Part shown: in pieces, positions 9,732-19,494 of the stretch
How the letters are laid out: each line of letters opens with the position of its first letter
Position numbering within the stretch: the first letter of the stretch is position 1
Source: Thiogranum sp963752745
GTDB taxonomy: Bacteria; Pseudomonadota; Gammaproteobacteria; DSM-19610
Reading direction: 5' to 3'
DNA length: 64,000 nt
Assembly (NCBI GenBank): GCA_963752745.1
Contig: CAVWAK010000005.1
Span: forward strand, 1-64,000
The notes under the pieces: generated by a model
What the model was told of the DNA's origin: nothing
The model's database searches: none
The model's input: the letters and a program-made list of their open reading frames with translations, nothing else
Position numbers and translations under genes: made by a program

Positions 9732-10695
9732 TTGGCGAAGCTCCTTCTCGGCGACAAACATACGCAACACGCACCCTGGATGCTGAGCCTGTTATGGCGC
9801 GTTGAAGCCAGTCTGGTTCGCCTGCTGAGCATTGCCGGCAGGCTGATGTCACCCGATACAGCATCACGACTGGGAGCACGACTGGCGCGCCGTGTTGGTC
9901 CCGGTCTCGACAAGACCCGCCTGATCAGACGCAACCTGAAAATTGCCTTTCCGGAGCTGTCAGCCGACGAAACAGATGAACTGGTCAGAAATATCTGGAG
10001 CAACCTTGGTTCCATTGTCGCGGAGTACCCGCATCTGCGCACGATATGCGATACCCGGGCTGAAGAACGCCTGGAAATAGTCATGCAGGAACCTCTTGAG
10101 GTTTTTCAAGCTCACCGGCAAACCAGCAGTATTCGTCACTGCACACCTGGGCAACTGGGAAATTGGTGCCGCGACTATTGCACACCTGGGCGTACCTCTA
10201 ACCGTCGTCTACACCGCGCTGCAGAATCCCCACTTGGATCGACTGCTGGCCGAGGCACGCAATGCGCTGGGTTTTCGAACTGTAGAACGCGCGAATGCAG
10301 CGCGTGAACTACTGCGCCGCCTCAAGCACGGCACCTCTGTCGGCCTGCTCGTTGACCAACGTGTCGACTCCGGCGAACCAACCCTGTTTTTCGGTAAAGA
10401 TATGCTTACCTCGACAACCCCGGCCCAGCTGGCCTTGCGCTTCAACTGCGATCTCATTCCCGTGCAGGTGCAACGGCTAGCGGGCGCACGCTTTCGGGTA
10501 ACTTTCCACAAACCGGTTACGGCCGATGACCCAAATACTACCCCAGCCGAACAGGTTAAAAATATTACTCTTAATATCAATAAGTTGTTTGAGAGCTGGA
10601 TACGCGAACGCCCACACGAATGGATGTGCACCAAGCGCCGCTGGCCGAAAGATCCAAACCGCGGTCACCCCGACGACTGGGGAAAGTGGGATTAA
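9732..10695 (+). pseudogene. Lipid A/glycolipid acyltransferase (LpxL/HtrB-like), frameshifted
   Basis: Member of the lysophospholipid/lipid A acyltransferase family (Lip_A_acyltrans), normally an inner-membrane enzyme adding a secondary acyl chain. The first part, including RLIRRNLKIAFPELS, is read in one frame up to about 10100. The rest is read one base later and holds the catalytic HLGNWEIG (H-x4-E), VDQRVDSGEPTLFFG and the end HEWMCTKRRW. Removing one T from the run of five at 10102-10106 restores a single 320-codon frame (EVFKLTGKPAVFVTAH). Start is TTG 9732 or, more likely, ATG 9780, which gives 304 residues. Either a real inactivating insertion or a sequence error. Confidence 0.82.
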
Positions 10696-10728
10696 AATCC
10701 AGCCCCGGTGTCCAGCCCGAAAAACGGC

Positions 10729-10734
10729 TATAAT
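10729..10734 (+). promoter_or_regulatory. Possible -10 element upstream of sulfotransferase 2
   Basis: Perfect TATAAT 36 bases before the ATG at 10770 and just after the acyltransferase stop. No good -35 is visible at the expected distance, so this is a weak prediction. Confidence 0.3.
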
Positions 10735-10769
10735 GGCCCGCTTTACTAAATAACCATAGCCGTACCTAC

Positions 10770-11729
10770 ATGCCCATTCTCAGCGATAACGCTCGCAAAG
10801 CCCTGATCATCGGTCCCACCACCCTATTACCGCGCCCGCTGCGGGTTGCCGTTCGCAAGCAACGCCTCGGCAAACTGGAAGTGGATATCGCCAGGCGCTC
10901 ACAACTGATCATCGTCGCTCATCCAAAGAGCGGTAACACCTGGCTCAAGGTCATGTTGACGCGCCTCTACGGTATACGCCATGGAATCGCACCCGAGGAT
11001 TTCTCCAAGTATCCGTCACTGGCTGACAGCAACCCGGCCATTCCGCGTTTCGCCGCGACCAACGGCTGGTACAGTTATGAACGTGCTATCGGTGACAAGC
11101 TTCAACCTGAGGCCCCTGACTCCGACCTCAAGCACAAGCCGGTCATGCTGCTGGCGCGCAACCCGCTGGATATCGCCGTATCGTGGTTCTTTCAGTTCAC
11201 CAAGCGTCAGTCAGCGCATAAACAGGAACTGATCAACGCCGATCTCGCCCACCCGGTGGACCGTAGCAATATCGACATGTGGGACTTTGTGCGCCACAGT
11301 GACATCGGCCTGAACTCGCTGATCGATTTTCTGAATTACTGGGAACAGGCGCTGGCAAAACTCGACAAAACACTGCTGACCAACTACGAATCCCTGCGCG
11401 CTGACCCGGCATCGGTATTGCGGCAGATCACGGCGTTGATGGGCGACAGTTTTTCCGCTGAGGATATCCAGGAAGCCGTCGACTTCGGCTCTTTTGACAA
11501 TCTCCGTAAACTCGAAAGTGAAGGCTTCTTCCGCTCAGGTGGTCTGACACTGCGCAATCCCAAGGACCCGGAAAGCTTCAAGGTACGCCGCGCCAAGGTG
11601 GGTGGCTACCGCGACTACTTCACACCAGAACAGGCTGATGAACTGGAAGCACTGCTTCGCGAACGCCTGTCACCTTCTCTCGGTTATACCCCGCATAAAA
11701 CCGACAGCGAAACCAGTGTCGCCGTCTGA
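10770..11729 (+). CDS. Sulfotransferase (PAPS-dependent), diverged type
   Basis: 319-residue sulfotransferase with the PAPS loop HPKSGNTWLKVM (about residue 51), the 3'-phosphate segment ARNPLDIAVSWFFQ and the C-terminal KVRRAKVGGYRDYF. It differs from the other three sulfotransferases in the window in the loop (SGN instead of SGR) and through the middle region, so it may use a different acceptor. It overlaps the next gene by 14 bases, which points to one transcription unit with the ELM1-type gene. The acceptor substrate cannot be told from sequence. Confidence 0.87.
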   Translation: MPILSDNARKALIIGPTTLLPRPLRVAVRKQRLGKLEVDIARRSQLIIVAHPKSGNTWLKVMLTRLYGIRHGIAPEDFSKYPSLADSNPAIPRFAATNGWYSYERAIGDKLQPEAPDSDLKHKPVMLLARNPLDIAVSWFFQFTKRQSAHKQELINADLAHPVDRSNIDMWDFVRHSDIGLNSLIDFLNYWEQALAKLDKTLLTNYESLRADPASVLRQITALMGDSFSAEDIQEAVDFGSFDNLRKLESEGFFRSGGLTLRNPKDPESFKVRRAKVGGYRDYFTPEQADELEALLRERLSPSLGYTPHKTDSETSVAV

Positions 11730-12831
11730 ATTACAGCCCCGCATCTGGCTGTTACTCGGCAACAAGAAAGGCGACAACGGCCAGGTTGAAACCATTGCCG
11801 CCGCCATCGAATCGCAACTCGGTTGGCACTGTGAGCGCAAGAACATCCAGGTCCGGGAACCCTTCCTGTTCGGCAAGCCGAAGGTCGGGCCGACGCTCTA
11901 CCATGTTGAACGCGAACAATCTGACCCGCTGGAAGCCCCCTGGCCGGATCTGATCATCACCGTTGGACGCAGTCCGGCCAATGTTGCGCTGTGGGTCAAA
12001 CAACAATCCGGCGGCCGCAGCCGCATCGCCCTGGTAGGAAAACCTTCCGGCTACATGGAACACTTTGACCTGATCATCACCAGCGCCGAGACACTGCCCG
12101 CACCCTACCCCAACGTGCTGCGTATCAATATGCCGTTAATGCGTATTAACCAGGCCGCTATCGATCAAGGCGCAAAAGACTGGGAAGACCGCTTTTCAGC
12201 GCTGCCGCGCCCTTTGGTCGGCATCATGGTCGGCGGCCCGACCAATCCGTTTGTGTTCAACCATTCAGTCACTGACAAGCTGGTCGAAGAAGCTGACCGC
12301 ATTATTGCGGAAGGTGGCACACCCTATTTCACTACTTCAAGACGCACCCCGCCGCACATCACTGACCAGCTCAAACAGCGACTGACCAATCGGTCAGTAT
12401 TTTATGACTGGAACGACAGCAGTGCCGATAACCCCTATATGGGTCTAATGGGGCTCGCCGATCGCTTTGTGGTCACCGGTGACAGCATTTCCATGATGGT
12501 GGAAGTCATTCACCTCAAGAAACCCCTGCAGATCCTGCCATTACCTACCGGCCTGCTGGGCGGGCTGGACCAGACACGCCGCTCACTGGCACGCTGGCTG
12601 TACCAGCCGGCCGATGGCAGCCTGACCAGCCGGCTGCGTATCGGTCTGGCACACCTTATTTACCGCACCTACCTGATTCGCCACACCCGCCACTACCCCG
12701 GTTTTCACCAGCTACTGGTGAACCTGGAACTTGCCACCTGGCAGGGCGAACCAGCCTCCCCACCAGCTGGCAAGATGCCCGATGATATTCCACATGTCCT
12801 GACTTTTATCAAGGCTATTACTACCCACTGA
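11716..12831 (+). CDS. ELM1-family putative glycosyltransferase
   Basis: 371-residue protein of the Mito_fiss_Elm1 family (ELM1/GtrOC1), regarded as GT-B-like glycosyltransferases in bacteria. Visible family features are WLLLGNKKGDNGQ at the N terminus, PDLIITVGRSPANVALW, GIMVGGPTNPF, and VVTGDSISMMVEV followed by KPLQILPLP. The frame is open further upstream inside the sulfotransferase, but GTG 11716 is the start that puts the family N-terminal motif near residue 8. Context (sulfotransferases, acyltransferase, GT4) supports a role in building a surface glycan or glycolipid. Confidence 0.78.
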   Translation: MSPSELQPRIWLLLGNKKGDNGQVETIAAAIESQLGWHCERKNIQVREPFLFGKPKVGPTLYHVEREQSDPLEAPWPDLIITVGRSPANVALWVKQQSGGRSRIALVGKPSGYMEHFDLIITSAETLPAPYPNVLRINMPLMRINQAAIDQGAKDWEDRFSALPRPLVGIMVGGPTNPFVFNHSVTDKLVEEADRIIAEGGTPYFTTSRRTPPHITDQLKQRLTNRSVFYDWNDSSADNPYMGLMGLADRFVVTGDSISMMVEVIHLKKPLQILPLPTGLLGGLDQTRRSLARWLYQPADGSLTSRLRIGLAHLIYRTYLIRHTRHYPGFHQLLVNLELATWQGEPASPPAGKMPDDIPHVLTFIKAITTH

Positions 12832-12976
12832 AAAACTGTTGTGGAACTTTTGTGTTGTTGATAGATCTGAGTCATTCGCCACATTGCCAGCGAGACGACT
12901 TCCACCCTGGAAGCGAACTGTGAAATAATGCACCCCATTCTGGACCACAGGCATTCATTTGCCGGACACAGATACT

Positions 12977-13612
12977 ATGGCTCTGCTTAATCTTGCTGCC
13001 TTTGACAATACGCCGCTGCAACGCGATCCTTTTGACTTCCTGATTGCGGAAGGCGTGATGTCCGATGAAACCCTGGAAGAAGTTAACCGTGATTACCCGT
13101 CTATCGATATTCCCGCTAACTTCAAACCGGAAGATCTGGAGTACGGCCCGTCTTTCAGGCAACTTCTGGAAGAAGTCGACAGCGATGAATTCCAGGCCGC
13201 GGTAGAAAACAAGTTCGGCGTTGATCTGCACAACACTACCAAGACCATCACTGTACGCAAATACTCGGAGAAGAGTGATGGCAATATCCACACCGATCAC
13301 CCCAGCAAAGTGATGACGGTACTGATCTACTTCAGCAAGGAATGGACACAGGAAGGTGGCAAGCTGCGCATGTTACGCAGCAGGAAAGACATTGAAGACT
13401 ACGCAGCCGAAGCCACGCCTGTTGGCGGCACCCTGCTGGCCTTCCGCCGCAGTAACAAGTCCTATCACGGCTACAAGCGCTTCAAGGGTGAACGCCGCAT
13501 GCTGCAGGTCAACTGGGTCAAGTCGAGCCGACTGGCCTGGTACGCACAACAACTGTCACGCTTCGGTACGCACACCGGAAAACGCCTGCTGCGCGTCGCC
13601 CGCGGTTTCTGA
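12977..13612 (+). CDS. 2OG-Fe(II) oxygenase
   Basis: 211-residue protein of the 2-oxoglutarate/Fe(II) dioxygenase superfamily (prolyl-4-hydroxylase-like jelly roll). Iron ligands are visible as HTD in GNIHTDHPSK and the distal histidine in SNKSYHGYKRF; the arginine in KGERRMLQVNW is placed to bind 2-oxoglutarate. ATG 12977 is preferred to a TTG six codons earlier. The downstream GT4 gene begins five bases after its stop, so the two are likely co-transcribed and the oxygenase may hydroxylate part of the glycan or lipid made here. Confidence 0.82.
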   Translation: MALLNLAAFDNTPLQRDPFDFLIAEGVMSDETLEEVNRDYPSIDIPANFKPEDLEYGPSFRQLLEEVDSDEFQAAVENKFGVDLHNTTKTITVRKYSEKSDGNIHTDHPSKVMTVLIYFSKEWTQEGGKLRMLRSRKDIEDYAAEATPVGGTLLAFRRSNKSYHGYKRFKGERRMLQVNWVKSSRLAWYAQQLSRFGTHTGKRLLRVARGF

Positions 13613-13616
13613 TCAC

Positions 13617-14864
13617 TTGTCAGAAGCCTCCCATCGCCTGTGCCTGGCGTCACCGGTCTTCTTTCCAACCTATGGTGGTTCCCTGCTCAGATTCAAGAGC
13701 TACCTGCCCGGCCTGAGCCAGCGTAATCTGGATATCCGCGTGTATACCGGCACGCCACACAACAAGGAGATGTCTGCCGAGGAAGCCAGTCAATGGGACA
13801 ATTACCCGGTAGGTGAATTCATGCCCCTGTCAACTGTCGATGGTATACCGGTACATCGCGTGCGCCTGCCAGACACCAAGGGCAAATCGCGCACCGGGAT
13901 TTTCAATGACCGTATGCTCGAATTCTGCGATGCGCCGGACTACCGACCCGATGTGATCCAGATGGTCGGCCCACTCAAGCCGCGCTCCATCCCGCTATTA
14001 AAGCAACTGCGCGAACGCGGGATTCGCACATTGTATGCAGTCACCGTAGCACCACCCAGGCCGGCAAAGCGTAAGTGGTACAGCTGGTCACAGCGCCGCG
14101 AAGTGGAACTGTTCGAACAACTGGATTGCATAGTTACCAATAACGAGCCACTAAAGGACTTCGTGCGCGACATGGGGATTCGTACGCGCGTCGAAGTGAT
14201 TCCCAATGGCATTGATCTGACACGTTTCAGGCCGGCAGAGAACCCGGGTGAAACGCAGGCGCTGCGTCAGTCACTGGGCATTAACGCCACAGACATCATG
14301 ATCACCACCGTTGGCGGTATCATGCCACGCAAGGGTAGCGATATTTTTATTGAGGCCTGGGCGGCACTGGCCCAGGCTTATCCAAACACTCACCTGGTGC
14401 TGGTCGGTCCGCGCAAGGATATTGATCAGCCTGGCCTGAAACTTTTTCGGCGCCGCCTGGAATCGCTCATCAAGCAGTCTGGCGCACCCGAGCGCGTCCA
14501 CTTCACCGGACTCATCGACAACGTCGATACACTGGCGCGCGCGTCAGATATATTTGTGTTGCCCTCCGAACGCGAGGGCATGCCCAACTCGGTACTCGAA
14601 GCCATGGCGTCCAGGGTGCCGGTCATCATTACACCTTTCACCGGCCTGTCCAGCGATCTGGGGACCGCCGGCAAGCATTACCTCTTGAGTGAGCGCACTG
14701 CAGCGGCGTTATCCGAACACCTGAAACAACTGCTCGATAACGTCGAATATCGAACCACACTGGCCCGCTCCGGGTACGACTGGGTAAGTAACACGCTGGG
14801 CCTGGACAAGAGTCTCGACAGGTACGCCGGGCTCTATCACGAACTCGCCTCCAAGCGCGGCTGA
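13617..14864 (+). CDS. Glycosyltransferase family 4
   Basis: 415-residue GT-B glycosyltransferase using a nucleotide-sugar donor. The C-terminal donor-binding half is clear: PNGIDLTRFRP, GGIMPRKGSDIFIEA, and the family E-x7-E motif in PSEREGMPNSVLEAMA. The acceptor half begins SPVFFPTYGGS, the usual glycine-rich N-terminal loop. The frame is open upstream inside the oxygenase gene; TTG 13617, five bases after that stop, is the only start giving the usual N terminus. Sugar and acceptor are unknown. Confidence 0.88.
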   Translation: MSEASHRLCLASPVFFPTYGGSLLRFKSYLPGLSQRNLDIRVYTGTPHNKEMSAEEASQWDNYPVGEFMPLSTVDGIPVHRVRLPDTKGKSRTGIFNDRMLEFCDAPDYRPDVIQMVGPLKPRSIPLLKQLRERGIRTLYAVTVAPPRPAKRKWYSWSQRREVELFEQLDCIVTNNEPLKDFVRDMGIRTRVEVIPNGIDLTRFRPAENPGETQALRQSLGINATDIMITTVGGIMPRKGSDIFIEAWAALAQAYPNTHLVLVGPRKDIDQPGLKLFRRRLESLIKQSGAPERVHFTGLIDNVDTLARASDIFVLPSEREGMPNSVLEAMASRVPVIITPFTGLSSDLGTAGKHYLLSERTAAALSEHLKQLLDNVEYRTTLARSGYDWVSNTLGLDKSLDRYAGLYHELASKRG

Positions 14865-15188
14865 AAACACAGGAAACGTAACCGCGTCCCGTGCCTGGCC
14901 GATGGCGCCACAGGGTGACCCACCTGAATACCGGAACGGCCAATAAACCCGGTAGTCAACACTAACTCGTCCGATTTACGAATCCAGGCCGGCCGCATTC
15001 TCCAGCAGCCATTACCTGTTAACCACATCACAATCTTTCTAAAGTTAGCACCAATACAACCGATGAATATCCATGCTTCGGCATAAAAAGAGAGATATCA
15101 GAATAGACTCTGTAATCAACTGTTATATATGGATATTAACCGGTATGGATTACCTAGATTTCTAACTTGAAAGAAAGGGGTCCATGCA
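14865..15188. other. Intergenic stretch with a gene remnant
   Basis: 324 bases between the GT4 gene and the GGDEF/EAL gene. Apart from the DUF192 remnant at 14915-14962 I see no reading frame worth calling. The last 130 bases are AT-rich and should hold the promoter of the GGDEF/EAL gene, whose ribosome site GAAAGAAAGGGG lies at about 15169-15180. Confidence 0.6.
14915..14962 (-). pseudogene. Remnant of a DUF192 gene (C-terminal end)
   Basis: A 16-codon stretch on the minus strand reads VLTTGFIGRSGIQVGH. It matches VEVNAGFIRRSGIRLGH near the C terminus of the intact DUF192 protein at 18166-18669. The match is also visible in the DNA (taccggaacg followed by aataaacccgg in both). The preceding part of the gene is not recognisable. 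Intact copy and remnant flank the GGDEF/EAL gene in the same orientation. Confidence 0.6.
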
Positions 15189-18074
15189 ATGACAGAAAAC
15201 GGGGTTCCAGTAGCCGCTGAGCCCGCGGTTGAAACAGACCCGCCAGTTATAAAGCCCGCAGAAACAATCAATCGCCACCAGTTCCGCCGCGCCCAGGCTC
15301 GTTTGTTTCACCAACAGATGCGCTTTGAGCTGCTCATGAACATGGTAGTGGTTGCTGCCATCTGTTCGGTATTCTGGAACAGTACGCCGCGTCTCTACAT
15401 CGGTGGTTGGTCATTGCTGATTATGCTGACGCTTGCCTGGCGATCGCTGTTTATCACGGATCGTAGCGCAACACAGAATAAAAATGACGGAAGTGTCTGG
15501 AGAGAAGGCTATGGCTTTGCCGCCCTGATTTCCGGAACGGCATGGGGATTCGTGGGTGCTGCTGCACTGCTGTACAGCAACACAAATATACAAATAGTCT
15601 GCCTCGTGGCCCTTATATGCGTGACACTTGCCGCATACACTTCGATGCAATCCTCACCGAAGGTTTTCGCGGCCTTTGCTGTACCGGCGCTGTCACCGAG
15701 TATATGGAGTCTGGCAAGTACCGGAGAGCATTTGAGTTCAATCCTGGCAGGCTCTGTCACCTTGCTCGGATTGCTCATGCTTGCCTGGTCCCGCAGCTTT
15801 AAATCCATGTTGATCGATTCAATAAAACTGAGTTCGCACAATACAGAGCTGATTCGTGACCTTATGACATCCCGCGAGTCGAGGGAGAATACCAGGCGAG
15901 AGCTGGAGAGCACCAACCACGAGCTGGAAACCCAGATTTATGAGCGCCGCGAAGCAGAAAACCGCATCCGGGAATCGAAAAACCGGATCCAGGCGATCAT
16001 AGAGGGCATGCAGGATACCATTATCCATGTTGACAGGGACGGAACCATAAACTGGGTTACACCTTCGATCAAACAACTTCTTGGCTACAACGCGGAAGAA
16101 GCAAGTGGGCTCGATGTGGTAAAACTTTATCTATCGCCGGAGGACAAGGAAAAGCATGATAATGCGCTGGATTCAAGTTTCGGCGGGCTACAGAATCACG
16201 AATTTGTTCTCAGGCACAAGTCCGGTCATGGCGTGTGGGTGTCCGAAAACTGCGTTTACAAGTATAACGAGGTCGGTGGAATCACAGGATATGAAGCTAC
16301 CCTTCGAGATATCACCGCGTTAAAGCAGACCAAAGAAGCGTTATTTCTTGCACAGGAACGGGCCTATGTCACCCTGGGTTCCATTGGTGACGGTGTAATC
16401 GCCGTCAACATGGATGGAAAAATCGATTATATGAATATAGTCGCTGAACAGGGAACAGGATGGAACCTGGAAGAAGCGCATGGCAAGTCCATGGGCGAAG
16501 TATTCAGAATTGTAGATGAAAAGACCCTGGAGTCCACCCCGGACCCCATTGCATTGTGCCTGGAAGAAGGCAGGGCAACAATGCTTCCCGGTTATCTTCT
16601 TTTAATACACAGGCATATACAGCAGCACCTGTCTATTGAGGTGAATGCTGCACCAATCCGCAACTCGAATAGAGAAATCAGCGGTGTAGTCCTTGTGTTC
16701 CATGATGTTTCCGAACTTCGAAGCCTGGCACAAATGACCTACCACGCCACGCATGATTCCCTTACCGGATTAATCAACAGGAGGGAATTCGAAAAACGCG
16801 TCAACCAGGCATTGCAATATACACGAGACAAAGATAAGCGCTATGCACTCTGTTACATTGACCTTGATAACTTCAAGGTGGTCAACGACACCTGTGGACA
16901 TGGGGCCGGGGATGAACTGCTTAAGCAGCTGACCATGACTTTGCGTGTCAACCTCCGCGAAGGTGACACGCTTTCCAGAATTGGTGGTGACGAGTTCGGG
17001 ATACTGTTTTCCGGATGTTCTATTTCGTCGGCCAAACGGCTTGCCGAGAAGATCCGCAAGCGGGTTGATGAATTCCGTTTTGCCTGGCACAACAAGACAT
17101 TTCGAATTGGTGCGAGTATCGGACTGGTACCTGTTACTGCTGAAAGCGGGACGATCAGTGATGTGCTGAGTGCAGCGGACTCCGCCTGCTACGTGGCCAA
17201 GGAGAACGGTCGTAACAGGGTTCATGTATACAAGAATAACGATATCGCCGTGGCTGAGCAGAAGGGCCAGATGCAGTGGGTGCATCGAATACAGGATGTA
17301 CTGGAGAAAAACAGGTTCAAACTGTATTTTCAGACTATAGCTCCAATCCATGATATCCCCGGGGAGAAGAACAAGCTGCATGGAGAGGTGCTGATCAGAA
17401 TGCTGGACGAGGATGGAAGCCTGATCGGCCCGGACTCATTTATCCCCGCGGCCGAACGCTACTCGCTAATGGGCTCAATCGATCAGTGGGTTGTAAAGAA
17501 CACGCTTGAAGTGCTTGGCAGAGATGTTGATTACATCCAGAATAAAATCAGCGCATGCAGCATTAATCTCTCCGGTCAGTCTCTATCCGATGACAGGTTC
17601 ATGAGTGAACTTGTTGCCTTGATTGACGACATGGATATACCACCGGAATTGCTGTGTTTTGAGATCACCGAGACCGCCGTCATCTCTAACTTGAGTAACG
17701 CCACGCGCCTGATTGACACACTCCGGGACATGGGCTGCAAATTCGCGCTCGATGATTTCGGCGTTGGCCTTAGCTCTTTCGGTTACCTGAAAAACCTCGC
17801 CGTGGACTATCTCAAGCTGGATGGTTGTTTTATAAAGAATATGACCAGAGACAGCATTGATTATGCAATGGTTCACTCCATTAATCATGTCGGCCAGACA
17901 CTAAAGATAAAGACCATTGCGGAGTTTGTCGAGAATAACGAGACTCTAGAGGCGTTACGCGAAATTGGTGTTGACTATGCCCAGGGCTACGGAATTGCCA
18001 AGCCGATTCCTCTTGAGGAAGCTCTCTATGGAGGCAGATACAAAACGGGCCTGAAACTCGTTGCCGCAAACTAG
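15189..18074 (+). CDS. Membrane PAS-PAS-GGDEF-EAL cyclic di-GMP protein
   Basis: 961-residue signalling protein. Domains in order: about six membrane helices (residues 48-205), a coiled segment (210-265), two PAS domains (about 267-390 and 395-515), GGDEF (about 520-685) and EAL (about 700-955). The diguanylate cyclase site is intact (SRIGGDEFGIL) with an inhibitory RxxD site just before it (REGD). In the EAL domain the motif is EVL, but other catalytic positions are present: INLSGQSL, FEITETAVI, LDDFGVGLSSF, YLKLDG, IAEFVE and QGYGIAKP. Both making and breaking c-di-GMP look possible. A ribosome site GAAAGGGG precedes the ATG. It probably senses a membrane or cytoplasmic signal and regulates envelope or biofilm functions. 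Confidence 0.93.
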   Translation: MTENGVPVAAEPAVETDPPVIKPAETINRHQFRRAQARLFHQQMRFELLMNMVVVAAICSVFWNSTPRLYIGGWSLLIMLTLAWRSLFITDRSATQNKNDGSVWREGYGFAALISGTAWGFVGAAALLYSNTNIQIVCLVALICVTLAAYTSMQSSPKVFAAFAVPALSPSIWSLASTGEHLSSILAGSVTLLGLLMLAWSRSFKSMLIDSIKLSSHNTELIRDLMTSRESRENTRRELESTNHELETQIYERREAENRIRESKNRIQAIIEGMQDTIIHVDRDGTINWVTPSIKQLLGYNAEEASGLDVVKLYLSPEDKEKHDNALDSSFGGLQNHEFVLRHKSGHGVWVSENCVYKYNEVGGITGYEATLRDITALKQTKEALFLAQERAYVTLGSIGDGVIAVNMDGKIDYMNIVAEQGTGWNLEEAHGKSMGEVFRIVDEKTLESTPDPIALCLEEGRATMLPGYLLLIHRHIQQHLSIEVNAAPIRNSNREISGVVLVFHDVSELRSLAQMTYHATHDSLTGLINRREFEKRVNQALQYTRDKDKRYALCYIDLDNFKVVNDTCGHGAGDELLKQLTMTLRVNLREGDTLSRIGGDEFGILFSGCSISSAKRLAEKIRKRVDEFRFAWHNKTFRIGASIGLVPVTAESGTISDVLSAADSACYVAKENGRNRVHVYKNNDIAVAEQKGQMQWVHRIQDVLEKNRFKLYFQTIAPIHDIPGEKNKLHGEVLIRMLDEDGSLIGPDSFIPAAERYSLMGSIDQWVVKNTLEVLGRDVDYIQNKISACSINLSGQSLSDDRFMSELVALIDDMDIPPELLCFEITETAVISNLSNATRLIDTLRDMGCKFALDDFGVGLSSFGYLKNLAVDYLKLDGCFIKNMTRDSIDYAMVHSINHVGQTLKIKTIAEFVENNETLEALREIGVDYAQGYGIAKPIPLEEALYGGRYKTGLKLVAAN

Positions 18075-18165
18075 GATTGGAATGTGATATGGCGGAACTG
18101 GATCTACAGATTCCAGAATATGCCACCGGCGCAGATGGTGCGAACCGGTTTAAGCCAGGCCAGGT

Positions 18166-18669
18166 CTAACCAATAACGTCACAGTGACGCTCAAGCATCT
18201 TTTCTGGCACATGGTACTGCACATTGTGCCCCAGCCGGATACCGGAACGACGAATAAACCCGGCATTTACTTCAACAACAGCGGCAACCAGCTGTGGCGA
18301 ACTGATACTACGCAGCGACAGCGGCGTGGTTGATTCCACCAGGCCGACGACACGGTAATCCGCGTCAACGAACAGAATATCCAGCGGGATATAAGTATCT
18401 TTCATCCACATCGATACCTTGTCCACCGGGTCAATCAGAAACAGCATACCGGCATCATCTTCCAGACTGGTACGCCCCTGCAGACCACGAAGCCGCTGCC
18501 TGGGACAGGCGGCTATTTCAAGATTAAGAACAATTTTTTCATTACCCTGATTCACGATTAATGCAGTTGAGAGCGCCTGTTTTTCAGCAGCGACTGAAAC
18601 TGACAGCAACAGGACCAGCACACCTGCCAAAGCAGTCAGTCGATTTCTTGAATACACTTTCACGCTCAT
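18166..18669 (-). CDS. DUF192 family exported protein
   Basis: 167-residue protein with an N-terminal signal peptide (LTALAGVLVLLLSVSVAA, cleavage near residue 28) and a DUF192 domain. Family features seen: RGLQGRTSLEDDAGMLF, VSMWMKDTYIPLDILFVD and VNAGFIRRSGIRLGH. The biochemical role of DUF192 proteins is not known. A remnant of a second copy lies at 14915-14962. Confidence 0.85.
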   Translation of the reverse strand: MSVKVYSRNRLTALAGVLVLLLSVSVAAEKQALSTALIVNQGNEKIVLNLEIAACPRQRLRGLQGRTSLEDDAGMLFLIDPVDKVSMWMKDTYIPLDILFVDADYRVVGLVESTTPLSLRSISSPQLVAAVVEVNAGFIRRSGIRLGHNVQYHVPEKMLERHCDVIG

Positions 18670-18864
18670 TGCATGTCTGTCCCGAAGAAAATACCGGGGC
18701 TGAAACGCCCTATTCCTCCCATATCGACAATCTGTAGCTGGTCTTAAGCCAGTCGATCCATACCCGGCCTGAATGAACCACTGTTGTTACAATTCTGATT
18801 TCTGTCCCGCAGTTTGCCACGCCGAAAGAGCTGAAAAGAAAATCAGCAGGCAGTGAGCGCATCG

Positions 18865-19494
18865 TCATCCTTTCATAACACCCTCAATAAGCAGATAAAC
18901 ATCATCTTTTAAAAACCGTTTACTGGTGATCTCCAGTTCCGCAGACTCCTCAATGTATTGAACTGTTTTTCTGTCAAACCTGGCCCCGTAGACTTTTTCA
19001 ACAAAAGAAGCAAATAAATCCTGACGTCTTCTTATTTTCCGGTTTTTTGAATAAATCATTTCAAGCAACCTGAATTTCCCTCCCGGCTTCAGAACGCGAC
19101 TAAACTGCTCCAGTGCCCCAGGCTGGAATTCATCCGGCATGACACAACAAAGGAAAGTGGACACTATCCAGTCATATTGATTCGAATGGACCAGATGCAT
19201 AACGCTGGCATCGTCATGTAGAAGTTCGATCTTGCAACTTGCCTTCTTTACCTTCCTGGCGGCTTTTCTTAACATGACATCGCTTAGATCGACGCCTGTC
19301 AATTCAACGCTTGCATGATAGTGCTGGAAATTTCTTCCTGTTCCCACCCCTGCTTCCAGCACCTTGCCACGCAAATCACCCAACAACATTGGCCGCCATT
19401 CCCGGTAAATACGCTCCCACGGATAATCCAGCACGTCATAAAACATGGCTGTGATATTGTATTTGGCACGCAAGGACAGGTTTTCTTCTCTCAC
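18865..19494 (-). CDS. Class I SAM-dependent methyltransferase
   Basis: 209-residue methyltransferase with a Rossmann fold. Motif I is KVLEAGVGTGRNFQHY, followed by ELTGVDLSDVMLRKAARK (motif II) and FSRVLKPGGKFRLLEMI (post-motif). The overall layout resembles UbiE/COQ5 and phosphatidylethanolamine methyltransferase types, but the substrate cannot be told. The gene has its own flanks of 195 and 258 noncoding bases, so it is probably transcribed alone. Confidence 0.83.
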   Translation of the reverse strand: MREENLSLRAKYNITAMFYDVLDYPWERIYREWRPMLLGDLRGKVLEAGVGTGRNFQHYHASVELTGVDLSDVMLRKAARKVKKASCKIELLHDDASVMHLVHSNQYDWIVSTFLCCVMPDEFQPGALEQFSRVLKPGGKFRLLEMIYSKNRKIRRRQDLFASFVEKVYGARFDRKTVQYIEESAELEITSKRFLKDDVYLLIEGVMKG

